A stretch of 64,000 nt of DNA, from assembly GCF_030867095.1 (NCBI RefSeq), contig NC_081832.1, positions 58,389,444-58,453,443 of the forward strand, read 5' to 3'. This stretch comes from Alligator mississippiensis (lineage: Eukaryota; Chordata; Crocodylia; Alligatoridae). Both the position numbers and the translations under genes were made by a program. The stretch's first letter is position 1. Every line of letters begins with the position of its first letter. Below, in pieces: positions 47,560-59,317 of the stretch. The notes under the pieces were generated by a model, which made no database searches, was not told the DNA's origin, and saw only the letters and a program-made list of their open reading frames with translations.

Positions 47560-48752
47560 ATGGGAACGCCATTTAAGAAAATGTTTAAATGCTTAACAAA
47601 AAAAGCTCCTCAGAATAAGCTCCCCAGCAGGGTACAGAGCCCAATGCATAGTGGCCAACCCGCAGCTCCCTGGGGGTTTTATCCCCTTGGGCTGTCTCAC
47701 CCCATCCCCATAACAGGGCTGGCACAGAAGGACACGGCCCCTCCCAGGGCAGCCTGGGCCTTTTCAAGGAAGTGGGAGGCACACCCCGGGGGGGCAAGGG
47801 TGGCATATACCCACTCAGATTTGAATGCAGGGCAGAGTTGGGCTGCCCGCTGCATTCAGGGCTCTGCATCCTGCCGCCATTGCCTCGGGAGCCATGTGCA
47901 ATGCCACATGCCTTCCACCACTGAGTGGGAAGGGAACATGGTGCAGTCAGTATGCAGAATGCACATGGCATCGCATTCAGTTCCTGAGGCAATGGCAATG
48001 GGGTGAAGAGCATAGCGGGCAGCCCGCCTCCACCCCACACACAAATCCAGGGGCCATGCAATCACAAGGTGCCACACACCCCCAGCACACCTGGATGAGC
48101 CTCCCATGGCTCTGTCCCATGACTTGCCCTAGTCCCAGGGTCCCATTCACCCTAGCACCTACCCCTGTCTCACTCCCTCCCTCACTGTGGGGCCTCAACC
48201 TGCCTACCCACCCCTTCCCTGTGGCCCCATCCCTCCCCCTTCACAGCCTTACCTGCTGGGCACTGTGTGTCTATGCACTTGTGTCTGTGTGTGCCTGTCT
48301 GTGCCTCTGTGTCTGTCTGTCACTCTCAAGACACAGGCCCCCAGCCCTGCTGCTGTCCCTCATTCCTGACCCACAGTACCCCAAATCCTGCCAGGGCATG
48401 TGGGGACTCCCCTCCCCAGGCTCCAAACCCCACGCACACACCCACAGCCTCCCACCAGACTTCCAAGTACTGTGCTCTGTCAAGCAAGCTCACCTCTCCC
48501 ACTAAAGGCAGCCCCCAAAACATCTCTGGATGGGTAAGTTTACACTTTCTTTTTAACCATTTTCAATTGTTTTTTATGGTTACTGTAACTGATAAAACAA
48601 TGCTTTATGATTACTAATAGTTTTGATGTTTTAATACATAATCTGTTACCTATTTGTATGAAAAAATTTCTGGTGGTACTTAAGGCTGTATCTCTTTAAA
48701 TTTATGGTATGCAATTTGTCAGAGTTTGGGAACCACTGGTCTAGCCCCATCC
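47560..48752. repeat. GC-rich repeat ending in a hAT-type terminus
   Basis: A GC-rich block (47625-48530) is followed by AT-richer sequence and ends in 'cagagtttgggaaccactg' (48720-48738), whose reverse complement 'cagtggttcccaaactctg' is the classic hAT end. The matching left terminus was not found, so the element is truncated or I misjudged its left edge. A TG/TCTG-rich tract lies at 48262-48330. The 226-codon frame 47825-48505 is a composition artefact. Confidence 0.45.
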
Positions 48753-50269
48753 CCTTCTAACTCTCCATTCACCCTCTTACTTTTGTTTAATTCTGTTATA
48801 TAATTCAAAATAGTCATTTAAAGTAGAGGAAGGAGGGAGGGCAGTAAACCTGAGGGTCAACTAGATGTTATCAAATATAGCTACAAACCAAATAAAGGGC
48901 AGTTCAAATAGATAAACCTAATTTTGTAAAATAATAAGACCATTTAAAAGAAAAGAGGCTCATTATTACCCATGGAGCATAGAGCGGTTAGCTGAGGAAG
49001 CAGGAAAATTATAATGAGTAAGGGAATGACTGATTAGTCCATGGTTCTTACTGTTCAATAAAACTATGAATTTTTACTCCTGGGCCTCTATTCTGAACGA
49101 TTGTGTAGGAAGGGATAAGGTGTGAGTACCCTGGAATAAGATTAACTTCCAACATTAACAGCTATGCAGTGATTAATGTTTAAAAAGAGGGTGGGGAGCA
49201 CAGCTTTTAGGGTATTGATCTAAAGGGCTTAGCATAATGAACAATTAGGTCAAATATATGCAAAAATCCACATACTAAAATTACAAGGAAAAATTACCTT
49301 ACATTATTATATATTGCTCCTAAATACATATTCTTTTTAGCTTATTAGAACCTAAGAGTTAGGAGTCAACTGGCTCTGAAGGTGGGTTTCAATACTTCCA
49401 GTCCACAACATCTATGAGAGGAAAATGAGTTTGCTATTACCCTCAGACCAATAGAAGTCCTGTTTTCTTATGGTTGAGATTGTATGGTTGAGATTATATT
49501 ATATTAGTTAGTTGTGGGAACTGTTTTTGAAGGCAGAGCAAAACACACTTAAGTATCACATAAATCATTTGACAGCTTAGGTCAACATACCTTGGGGAAA
49601 GAAGCTCCAGTCAAACTAATTTTGAAAAGAATGGAACATATGAAAAAAATATATTAAATAATTGCACTGCATATGCAGTCAGAAAAATATGAACTATGTC
49701 CATGTCCTTTATGCACTTGCAGTGGCTTTTTTTCCATTCTCAAATTTCCTTTTTCAGTTTAAAGGTATTTCAAGAATTATTTCTGATGAACTTTTGAAAT
49801 GACTCTTATTCTTATTGCTTAAAATGCAGTAAAATGAACATTAATGATCAACGGATCGATTCACCAGATTGGATACATTCTTTCTTTGGGGAGATTATTT
49901 TCATGAAAGGTAAATAGACTTAATTCTGAAATAGTGATGGAAGCACTTGATTTTATGTGCTCTCAGTTGTCTCACTAGGCCATGATAGCCATTACATTTT
50001 AAAGCCCGATAAAGTGTTACAAACCATTACATGATACACGTGCATGAGGTTAAATCTCATTTAGGGGCCCAATCATCGCATGAAAACTAAAGCTCAATGG
50101 ATGTAGTTTAACTGAACCAGATGTAGTTGAATCAGGTTCTGTGACTGGTTTTGTAATGTCTATCACGCAAATGTGATTTAAGGTCTGTCATCATTGAGAG
50201 GTATGTAGTTTGTCTACCAGGTGTAGCTCCAGAGCCTGTCATTTCTTATGTCCATGCTTCCTTGTTGTG
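48753..50269. other. Unique AT-rich DNA
   Basis: No recognised features. Confidence 0.5.
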
Positions 50270-50575
50270 AGTGGGTATACTGGGGGTGGGGGGCCGTCTG
50301 TGCACGGGGGGCATGTGGTGGGGGCCCTGTGCACAGGGAGAAAATGTGGTGGGGGAGCCCACACTCCCCCACAAACCACATACATTCCCATACCCACACC
50401 CCCCCTCACAACCCCTACACCTGCTCACAAACCCCACACACATACCCATACCCCCCACACACCTTCACAACTCCTGCACAAACCCCCCACACACTCACAT
50501 CCCCACAAACCTTCACTACCTCCCCCACACCCCACAAATCCCCCCACACCCAACACCTTCCATACACAAGCACCT
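50270..50575 (-). repeat. C-rich CACACCC tract (GTTTGTGGG on the minus strand)
   Basis: From 50350 the plus strand is C-rich with repeated 'cccacacac', 'cacaaacc' and 'caccccc'. The first 80 bases are G-rich instead. On the minus strand this gives many GGG runs with TGTG spacers, so G-quadruplex formation is possible. The order 'GTTTGTG tract, then cccaccaca' matches 16325-16500. Open frames on both strands here are artefacts. Confidence 0.6.
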
Positions 50576-50679
50576 GCTTATATTTCTAAATAAAGTTCAA
50601 ATAGTATTATATTTAGTTGAATTTGTAAAAAAAATAATAATTAATTTTGCATAATTTTGAATTTTTCTGTGCATTATTC

Positions 50680-51120
50680 CCTGGGATGTAATAATGGCTT
50701 GCACACAGGTGTGAGAGGGCATTGAGACCAGGCACACTTGATGCAGGGCACAGACACAGGTGTGAGATGAAGCTGAGACTGGTTACACTTGGTACAGGGC
50801 TCAGACATGGGTGTGAGATGGAGCTGGTATTTGCCAAGACTGAAAGTAGCCACTTGACATACACAATGGTGGGCTGGGCAATGTATTGTTCTATGAGGTT
50901 TCCCTCTTATCCTCCAAACAATTACTCTTGGGATGGGAGGGGGGTTGATATGCTTAAAAGTCAAGCTTAAGCTGGAGTGTGACATGTATTGAAACTGCTA
51001 GTCCTTTGCCAGGAATCATGGCAAGTTCTGCAAACTCAGATTCACCAAATAAAGATGGTTCTGTTGCTACCAACAGTGTGTTGTTACTGCTGTGGGGGCT
51101 GGCGGCACATCTCTTAAATG
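50680..51120 (+). other. LTR-like 3' segment, boundaries not found
   Basis: Contains three units of a 51-bp tandem repeat and then 'caccaaataaagatggttct' (AATAAA at 51049-51054) followed by a T/G-rich stretch ('gtgtgttgttactgctgtgg'). This resembles the R-U5 end of an LTR, but I found no matching TG...CA ends or target duplication. Confidence 0.25.
50704..50836 (+). repeat. 51-bp tandem repeat, about 2.6 copies
   Basis: Units start at 50704, 50755 and 50806 with 'cacaggtgtgaga' or 'catgggtgtgaga', and each continues 'gag.c.gg..acacttg.tg'. Spacing is exactly 51 bp, a multiple of three, so a frame stays open through it, but there is no sign of a gene. Confidence 0.8.
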
Positions 51121-51147
51121 CCATTCATTAAGAAATACAAAACTCTT

Positions 51148-51540
51148 GGGACAGGTGATATCTTTTATTAGACCAACTAAATAGTTGCAAAAAATGTTTT
51201 TCTTTGCAAGCTTTTGGGCTCAGACACCCTTCATCAGGTAAAGGAGAAATCAAAGATGTTAAGAATTCTCTTAGGTAAAAAGGAAACTTCATCGTGCAGA
51301 GGAAAGACGAGAGATGCTGTGGGTTCTCCTGAGTGGAAAAGTCAGTTTGTTTAGAGCTGCTCTGTGAGAATTTAAATTAGGAACAGATAATGGCTGAAGC
51401 AGTCTGGTTACCTGAAGCTGTCAGATGTCAGGCAGGGTGTTGAATTTGTCTTCTTCCAAGTTGTGAAGGAATATAGGCTTCAGTTGTTTTCCCTGAAGGG
51501 GTCAGGCAACTTGCCCTTTTCTGTAAACATTGCCAGGATT
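51148..51540 (+). mobile_element. MITE fragment of the 9771-10380 family
   Basis: Left terminus 'caggtgatatcttttattag' plus 'caagcttttgggct' match the 9.77-kb element in the same orientation, and the interior 'ctgg.ttacctgaagctg' also matches. The right inverted repeat is missing, so the copy is truncated or the right end has decayed. Confidence 0.65.
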
Positions 51541-51582
51541 ATAGCTGAGCTAAGGGAATGACTGACACTAGCTACCTCTAGA

Positions 51583-51670
51583 TAATATATATATATATGT
51601 ATATATATATCTCATCTCTCTCTCTCTCTATATATATACACACACACACACACACACATATAAATATAAT
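51583..51670. repeat. Compound AT/CT/CA microsatellite
   Basis: Runs of (AT)n, then (CT)n, then (TA)n and (CA)n in succession: 'atatatatatatgtatata', 'ctctctctctctc', 'acacacacacacacaca'. Likely length-polymorphic. Confidence 0.95.
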
Positions 51671-53280
51671 ATTTATCGTGTGTGTATTATTTGCTTGTAG
51701 TTTCTATAGTAACCATTCAAGAAAAGAGGATTCTTAGAGAAATGGAGATCAATAAAAATCAGTGGTCTTTTTTTTTTTTTTGTAAGGGAAAGTAAAGGAA
51801 GAATAAGGTTTCAATCAGGAGCAAATAATCCAGCTCCTCCTATCCCTGCACCCAAACCTACAAAGATAATAACTCTTTAGCACAGAGATTTCTTGTACTT
51901 TTAAATGTTCCATGTCTCCCATTCCCTGGGGATTCCCTGACATGTATTAGCTTTGTCCATGATGTTAAAAGAGGCTTTCTGTACCACTTCTCCAGCTCAG
52001 AAGGTGAAAGCTGAATCTCCAAATTCAGGTGGAAATACATCACTTACTGCTGTACGTGTTTCTGCTTTCTCGTAGCTCTTTGGTTTCCCTGTGGTGAGTA
52101 CTGTTTGCTGTGGCTCTCATGTTCATGCACACTACTACACTTGTGTACTCATACACTGCTAGCTGCTGGGAACAAGGTTGTGAAATAGAAATGCTATTCT
52201 TTTCAGACACATCCCTTCTGCCTGCTCCTGTCCCCTGACTGCATAATTTCCTTATACTTTGGACCCTGTGAGAAAACACTGGTTAGATAGGCTGTTGGGA
52301 AAGATGTTAGGGCCAGTTGAATGGTAAATCTTTACCCATTCAAAGCTTTTCTACAACAGTTCTGCATTGCTGTCTCCTGTTGACACATTACTGGAGCTAA
52401 TTTTTACTTTAAGTTTTATCCACTTGTCCATGCTAAGGAAACTTGCTCTGGAAGCAAGATAGGTGAAGATAAGCCCCTTGACTACAAAGAATGGTGGGAT
52501 GGCCATCTCTGCCCCCCACCCAGAAGAAACCAGGCTTAGAATAGCAAGAAAATAATGTTTATTCTTTACAGAGAGGAAAGCTTTAATTTATGTTATATAC
52601 ATATATACATACATATATACATACATACTTATATATTATTAATTACAGCTAAATTAAAACTAAGCTATTAAAGCTAACTATCTAAATCTGAAATATTTAA
52701 GCTTTTAATATTCATTTATTTATTTAAGGTTAAATATTTAAGCTCGTGGAGTATTTAAACTAAAGCTAAGTAATTAAAGCTAAATTAAAATTAAATAGAT
52801 ATATTTTCTGTCTAAAACAGTGCCACCCGAAGCATGAACATTTAAACAACATGACTCTACTCGGTAAAAAACATCATGGCATGTAAGTGCCATCCGGTGG
52901 TGCTACAAGGTACATAACTTAACACACATGACAAAATGACTATATACCACCCCTAGAGACTAGTGGGTGCATCTAAATTGGCTGCAGTTGAATCCACATT
53001 TAGATAAATCACTTGCACATGTATCAAGGCCTGCTGACCTCATAGCTACTCAGAGGGTTGTAGAAAACAAACTTGGCAATGCAAAAAGGAATGATGGTGA
53101 GGCATTTACACTAGTGTATTCTTTTTTATACCAGTGTAAATGTGGACACATGACATACCCTGTATACTGGTATAAGTCATTACATTAGAATAAAGTTACC
53201 ATTGAAAGGCAAAAAAGGGGATTCATTGCTACTGCTGCACATTTCTGGAAATTTAATAGTGGTAGAATCTCTCCAAGAGG
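51671..53280. other. AT-rich DNA with an unusual TAAAGCTAA-rich patch
   Basis: No gene seen. 52596-52640 is (TATACA)n-like. 52645-52800 repeats 'taaagctaa', 'aattaaa' and 'atttaag' words irregularly on a purely A/T background with GC dinucleotides at spaced AGCT positions. Confidence 0.55.
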
Positions 53281-53639
53281 GAGCATACAGGCATCCCAAC
53301 CCCCAGATTCCTCATCTACCCTGCCCTCTGTGCCTTCCCAAGCCAAGGTTACCCTGGTCTGGAGAAGACTGGGAGAACAATGGCAGCCAAACTCCTCCCA
53401 AGCATGAGAGGAATCCAGCACCTTTCCCAGACCAGGATCACTCCAAGGGAGAGTGCAAAAATCTAGAACTCATCTCCTTCTGAACAGGGGTCACCTGTTC
53501 AGAAGGAGATGAGCTGGGTGGAAATGCTCCTGTGCTTTTTCCAGAGCAGCATCTTCCTGATCTAAGGCAGGCACAAGGAAAGCTGCTGCTTGACAACTTG
53601 TGATCATGAGGAGTTGAACATAAAGGCATTCAGGATAGC
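53281..53639. other. Mixed-composition stretch carrying a perfect hairpin
   Basis: GC-richer than its flanks and possibly part of an unidentified repeat, with the hairpin at 53469-53513 at its centre. Frames on both strands are short. Confidence 0.4.
53469..53513. repeat. Perfect 20-bp inverted repeat, 5-nt loop
   Basis: Left arm ctcatctccttctgaacagg (53469-53488), loop ggtca, right arm 53494-53513 its exact reverse complement. No mismatch. Confidence 0.95.
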
Positions 53640-54597
53640 AAGAGAAACTCTCTCTCACATTGGGAATCTTCCAGGTGTCTTTCTTGCAGAGGGAGCAAGT
53701 TTCATCTGTGAGAAGCTGAATAAAGGTCAGTGCATGGCCATAAGTGATATAGGTTTATGAGCCATGTGTTCACAATTCCAATAGATTTCATTCCAGGATA
53801 GCTTTTTTTTTGTCCAGATAAACAGGCTGTTACTAGCTTTCTGTCATCCAATGGTAAATTGGAGTGTTTGTCTGTAATCCACCTATCCTTGCTTTTTTTG
53901 TTTTTTAATTTTTGCAAGTTAAGGTCCATAAGGAATTTGAAAAATCTGAGTAATAGATAGTGGTGATACTTGTTAGTGGTGTATAATCTCAAGATGACTT
54001 CTGTTGGTTTTTTCCATAACTTCACATTGTATAAGATAAATAGTAGTGTCTCTCATCATGTTTTCCTCCCTCTGATTTTTATTCTTTCTTAAAATTTCCA
54101 GAATTTTTACAAATGTTGTGTCTTTAAATCTTTAGTCCAAATATATTGTGCAATATTTTAAACAAAATTATTTCCACTTTCATGTGTATATGTGTATTGT
54201 AAAATCTATTTTTATTGTAAGCCTTTTCTGGGGAGAAGCTTAGTATATGTGTACATGTATATGTAAGGTAACAAATAAATAAGAATACAATGTAGTTATT
54301 TGTTTGTTATACTTCTTAAGTTTTCTGCATATCTGCTGTTTCTATATTCTAAGTCTGTATCACATTGACATTCGTTTCATAATTTACTTCTGTCTTTTTC
54401 ATGGGTCCATAAAGTGATTCATTTTCTTTGTCATTATCACACTATTTACTCCACTACCATATGAAATTATTTTTCCATTCAATGACCATTTTAGACCCCT
54501 TGCATACTATTTGCATATTGGTGTCTCTTACTGCTAAACAATTAGATAACTCCGGTAACATTGTCTATCTAATTTTTGTTCATTCATTGTGATTCAT
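53640..54597. other. Unique AT-rich DNA
   Basis: No recognised gene. The 107-codon minus frame 53702-54025 has no domain resemblance. Confidence 0.5.
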
Positions 54598-56045
54598 AAA
54601 TTCATAGATACATAGATGTTAGGGTTGGAAGGGACCTCATTAGGTCATCGAGTCTGACCCCCTGCCCTAGGCAGGAAAGAGCGCTGGGGTCAGATGACCC
54701 CAGCTAGATACTTATCCAGTCTCCTCTTGAAGATCCTCATGGTACGAAGAGCACCACCTCCCTTGGAAGCCCATTCCAGATTCTGGCAACCCTTACTGTG
54801 AAGAAGTTCTTTCTAATCTCCAACCTAAATCTGCTCTCCGTTAATTTGTGGCCATTGTTTCTAGTTACACCGGGGGGTGCCCTAGTAAATAGAGCATCTC
54901 CTATTCCCTGATGCCATTCCCTGATGAATTTATAGGCAGCCACAAGATCACCTCTCAGCCTTCTCTTGCAAAGGCTGAAGAGATCTAGGTCCCTCAATTT
55001 CTCTTCGTAGGGCCTTGCCTGCAGGCCTCTGACCATACAAGTGGTCCTCCTCTGAACCCTCTCAAGATTCTCTGCATCCCTCTTGAAGTGTGGTGCACAA
55101 AACTGGACACAGTACTCCAGTTGTGGCCTGACCAGTGCTGCATAGAGGGGAAGTATCACCTCCCTGGTCCTGTTTGTCATATATCTGCTAATGCATGATA
55201 AAGTGCAGTTAGCCTCGTTGTTCACTTCATCACATTGAAGAATCATGTTCATCTTGGAGTCATCTATGACTCCAGGATCCCTTACCAGTGCTGTGCTCCT
55301 GAAAAGGTCATCCCCCAGCCTGTAAGTGTGTTGGTTGTTTTGTTTTTTTTGCCCAGGTGCAACACTTTGCACTTGTCTTTGTTGAACTACATCCTATTTC
55401 ATTCTGCCCATTTTTCCAACCTGTCCAGATCCACCTTGATCCATTCTCTACCCTCTGGTGTGTTAATTTTGCCCCATAATTTGGTATCATCTGCAAACTT
55501 GAACAGGGTGCTCTCCACACCCTTGTCCAAGTCACTGATGAAGACATTGAATAGCACCAGTCGAAGGACTGAGACTTGTGGGATTCCAGTGCCCACATCT
55601 TTCCAGGTTGATATCAACCCGTCCACCACCACTCTCTGGGTGCAACCCCTACACCAATTTGCCACCCACTTGACCATGAAATCATCTACATCACAGTCTG
55701 TCAGTTTATTTATGAGAACAAATTGAGATACTGTATCGAAAGCCTTATTAAAGTCTAGGTAGATGACATCTACCTTGACTCCTGCATCTAAGCATTTTGT
55801 GACCTGGTCTTAAAAAGAAACAAGGTTAGTCAGGCAGGATCTACCTGCAATGAATTCATGCTGATTTCCTTTCAGCATTATTTATCCTGCTGGACTCCCA
55901 CAAGTGTGATCATTAATGATTTTTTCCAGAGTTTTCCCAAGGATAGAGGTGAGACTGACTGGCCTATAGTTTCCTGGTTCCTTCCTCCTCCCCTTCTTGA
56001 AAATAGGGACCACATTGGCCCTTTTCCAGTCCTCTGGGACCTGAC
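54598..56045 (-). mobile_element. CR1 LINE, minus strand, 5'-truncated
   Basis: The 3' terminus at 54598 ('attcatagatacatagatgt') is followed by the tail 'ggaagggacctcattaggtc' and a colinear ORF2 back to 'ggtcccagaggactggaaaa' on the minus strand near 56045, inside the RT. Same broad subfamily as the 37-40 kb copy but more diverged. Confidence 0.92.
54737..55677 (-). pseudogene. CR1 ORF2 relic: RT palm to C-terminus
   Basis: 55399-55677 on the minus strand holds motif B as 'GTGIPQVSVLRLVLFN', two glycines lost compared with the usual GVPQGSVLGP, and an intact motif C 'KFADDTKLWG'. The 211-codon frame 54737-55372 carries the thumb and C-terminal domain ('VRPQLEYCVQFCAPHFKRDA', 'RVQRRTTCMVRGLQARPYEE', 'VARIWNGLPREVV'). 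A frameshift lies between the two. Inactive. Confidence 0.88.
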
Positions 56046-56772
56046 TGGAGCTCCATGATTCTCATTCCTGTGTTTATCTTCCCCTTCTTTTCATGACTAT
56101 TCAGGAGTTTATGGTACAAGCTGGAGACTTAGTGAAAAATTCTATTTGACTTAGTGAAAGGCCAAAGAGCAGTTTGTGCCCAACTGAGTTACTCAACTAA
56201 AATGTAGGAGTTTTTTTTTTACCTTCTCTGGTCATGTAAGTTACCTCATTATAGCACTAGGGAGATGTCTGTGTATCTCCTGAAAGTGATAGTGTTCCTA
56301 CAATAGGAACACTTATTATGCCCAGAGTGGGTGACAGAATTGCTCCTGCACTTCTGCCAGGTAACTCACAGGGTGCATCTACATGTAAAATTAAAGTGAA
56401 ACAATAAACTCCAGAACTGTTTGTGCTGGAGTAAACTGTTCCAGGCACAGTGTCTATACATGCACCCAATCCAGCAGGAATTTGAGCTGGGGCAGAACAG
56501 ACCCAGGCTGGAAGGAGTAGGTGGTGGGGGTCAGCCCCAGGCTCCAGGTGGTGGCACTGGGCAGCAAAGGGGCTGGCTGGGGCACAAGGGTGCAGAAATT
56601 GCAGAGCTATGTGACTAGGCAGTCGTCAGGAGTCTGGTCCCTGCCTGGTCACTGTCTACATGTGTGTTTCAGCACAGTTAATTACTTTGCCATAAGATAG
56701 TACTGTCCCCAACAATACTATCTTACAGAAGAGTTAATTAATTTCCTGCACCCTAAAATGTAAAAATGTCAT
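56046..56772. other. Unique DNA
   Basis: Nothing recognised. A GC-rich patch at 56450-56640 may be part of a repeat. Confidence 0.45.
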
Positions 56773-57129
56773 TGTAACAGGGTGGTCTATCCCTTAAGGA
56801 GGGTTAGTCAGCCCTGTTAAAGACATTCAGCTATGTGGTATTCTACTAAAGAGGGATTATCCCACTAGGAACATTAAAGGGTTCCCAGAAAAGAAAGCAT
56901 AGAAAGAAGGAAGCAAACTGTGAGGGAACAGCTTGCTGGGAGGAGAAACAAGGCTGCTATTATGCCAAGTAGAAGCCAGCACAAAAGGTGGCTCTTCTAG
57001 AGACCGTAGAGTATTTTCATTTGGTTGGTTTGTTTTGCTGGAGACAGAGGCTTATGTAATGAGAAATAGAGCTACTTGAAGGACTAGTGCTCTCCTGCAA
57101 AAGGCAGCAGGATAAGGAACCCACTTACA
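56773..57129. mobile_element. Candidate short solo LTR (357 bp)
   Basis: Ends TGTAACAGGG and CCCACTTACA form an inverted repeat matching 8 of 10 positions. Flanks are gtcat (56768-56772) and atcat (57130-57134), a 5-bp duplication with one mismatch. No TATA or AATAAA was seen, and the orientation is open. The length is short but within the known LTR range. Confidence 0.5.
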
Positions 57130-59317
57130 ATCATGTGTTCATTCTAATACAGTTTTTTGTTACAAGTATGGGCAGAAAAAGAGTGATTTATGGTTGGATG
57201 GACAGCCTTAATTTTGGCCTTTTCTAATGTTTGAGCATAAGGCTTTGCAATCTTATTAGTCTTCTTTGAAAGGAAATAGTTGCATGTGTGCATGTTTATG
57301 TGTATGTTAGACTATTGTCTAATGTTGCTTGCAGGATTTACTTGTTTGTATAAATAGCCCTTTAACCCATTTGTCTCTGAAAGGTTTCATCAATAGCTTC
57401 TATTTCCATATGTGCTGCTTCACCTGCTGCGCAGTCAGTAGTATCAAGTTGCATCTATACAGTATTTCTAAGGTCTAATGTATTTGTGTCTGGAATACAT
57501 TCACTGCTCCTTCATGTACTTAACTTCCTGACTTTTAGGATATCTTCGAACTGGCACCTTTCTACTCAGCCTACTGTAAATTCCTTGTTTTTCTTTAATA
57601 AAGCAGGTTTTTGCTCTGTGATATTTGCTTTGTTATATAGTAGAGAGAAAAGCTTATAAAACTGTGCGTGATCTCAGATGCTTCCCTTTTATTAAAACAT
57701 CCCAAACTTGAAACCTAAGATAAGAGAGAGACAATAATTCTGCCTTTCTTCTTATGTGCAGAGGTAAGTTTATACATCAGTGGTCTCAAATCAAGCCTAC
57801 AATATGTGACCATGCAAAGAGTGGTTGTGATCAGAGAGTATAAGAACCAGAAAAGAATAATTAGAAATGTATTAACAGATTTAAGGATTCCAGTCTTACC
57901 ATATATTACCAATCTTACCAATCAGTTATGATTGAGACTAATGGGAGTTGAAAGTGCTCAATATTTAGCAGGACTTGGTATTGATTTGGTCCTGTAAATT
58001 TAAATGGCTTGATTTTCAGAAGTGATGAATATGCACAAACCTTTTTGAAGCAAATGGGAGTTACTGAAAATCTAAATAAAGTTGCCCAATGCCTATGCAT
58101 GATTTTCAGATTCTAAATCTGGACACCCATGTCTGAACACATATCAATTTTTTTTTCATATCCTGTGGCGGTAATGAGGTAGACAGGAAGTCATCAGAAG
58201 AACCTTAATTTTTGGCCTAGCCAAGACTAATATTTCATAAATTCTTAAACAAAAAGAGTATAATGAATGTCAGTTTTATTTTATTGATTTTTTTATAAAT
58301 ATGCAAATAGTTATGTTTATTACTTTTAACTGTTTAATTTAAGGTTAAAGGTAGGTTTAAGTTTGACTGCTTTATGCTTTTTAAAAGTTTACCTACTACA
58401 CTGAGTGTCCAACCTTGCATATGTATAATTTCTAGTGCTAGTGGTCCCAGAGATTTCAATGACACAACACAGAACGTTTAAGGCTAAGCAAACACTTGGA
58501 TGGTTTAATAAATTCATAACTTTAATGCCCTAAGAGACATCACCAACTTCTAGTTGGTGGTGATTATACCTGCCTTTTCTAGATTAAAGAGACCTTTTGT
58601 ACCCAGTATTTTCTTCCTGTGAAAGATCAGGACCTTAAAAATCACTGAGAGAGTCACCTTAGAAATACTGATGTTAGACAAAAATGCTGTGAAAAGCTTC
58701 TAGCCTACAGATATCAAGGGACCTTGACTGAATTCAGAGGTTGTATAGCACTTCGGGCATACTCTGTACCTTTTAGGTTTTTCCAACGTAAAATCCCTTC
58801 TTTACTGTCAAATCATAAGGATTAAAACAATGAGTAGGAAGAAACTATGTTGGCTGTGTCTACAGAGGCAATGATTATATTACAATTCATTCCATCCCTG
58901 AGCATTTTTTCTAATATGAAACTGTTTAGCATTTTACCAAGTAAATGTATATTACTGTGGAAAAATGCATACGTTCTTTTACTAGTTGAGCTCTTTGCCT
59001 GGCTCAGTAATCTCATTTGTCCTCCTTCATCCCCTCCCAGGCCTCAAATCTTTTATTAGCTGTTCTTTAACTGATTATTCTAACCCTCTTCCCACCAATT
59101 TCCACTTCTACATTCCTCTCTACCCTGATCTTGGCAACTATTTTCAAGAAAAAATGAACACTGCCTAGCTCGGATTTTCCTCTATTATCTCCACACACAA
59201 TCCTCCCATTCCTATTTCATCTTTGTTTTCTTCAATGACATGTATTCTAGTCTATTTTCTGATGGATTACATTATCCATCTCAGCCTTGGCTCCATGTTT
59301 CTCTTCACTGAAGGATC
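57130..59317. other. Unique AT-rich DNA with one shared block
   Basis: No gene seen. 58783-58887 is a near copy of the interior of the MITE at 61692-61878. The rest shows no repeat. Confidence 0.5.
58783..58887 (+). repeat. Copy of the 61735-61836 block, without inverted repeats
   Basis: Shares 'tactgtcaaatcataagg', then 'ttaaaacaat.ag.aggaag' and 'tatgttggctgtgtcta' with the 61.7-kb block. Identity is about 85-90% over 100 bp in the same orientation. The MITE inverted repeats are absent at both edges. Confidence 0.8.

Noticed and set aside
47825..48505. 226-codon plus frame
   Set aside because: Lies in a GC-rich dispersed block with TG/TCTG runs. The product is proline/serine/cysteine-rich low complexity with no domain, and several other frames are open there.
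50680..51120. A solo LTR around the AATAAA at 51049
   Set aside because: No TG...CA pair with a flanking duplication could be found, so it is kept only as a low-confidence note.
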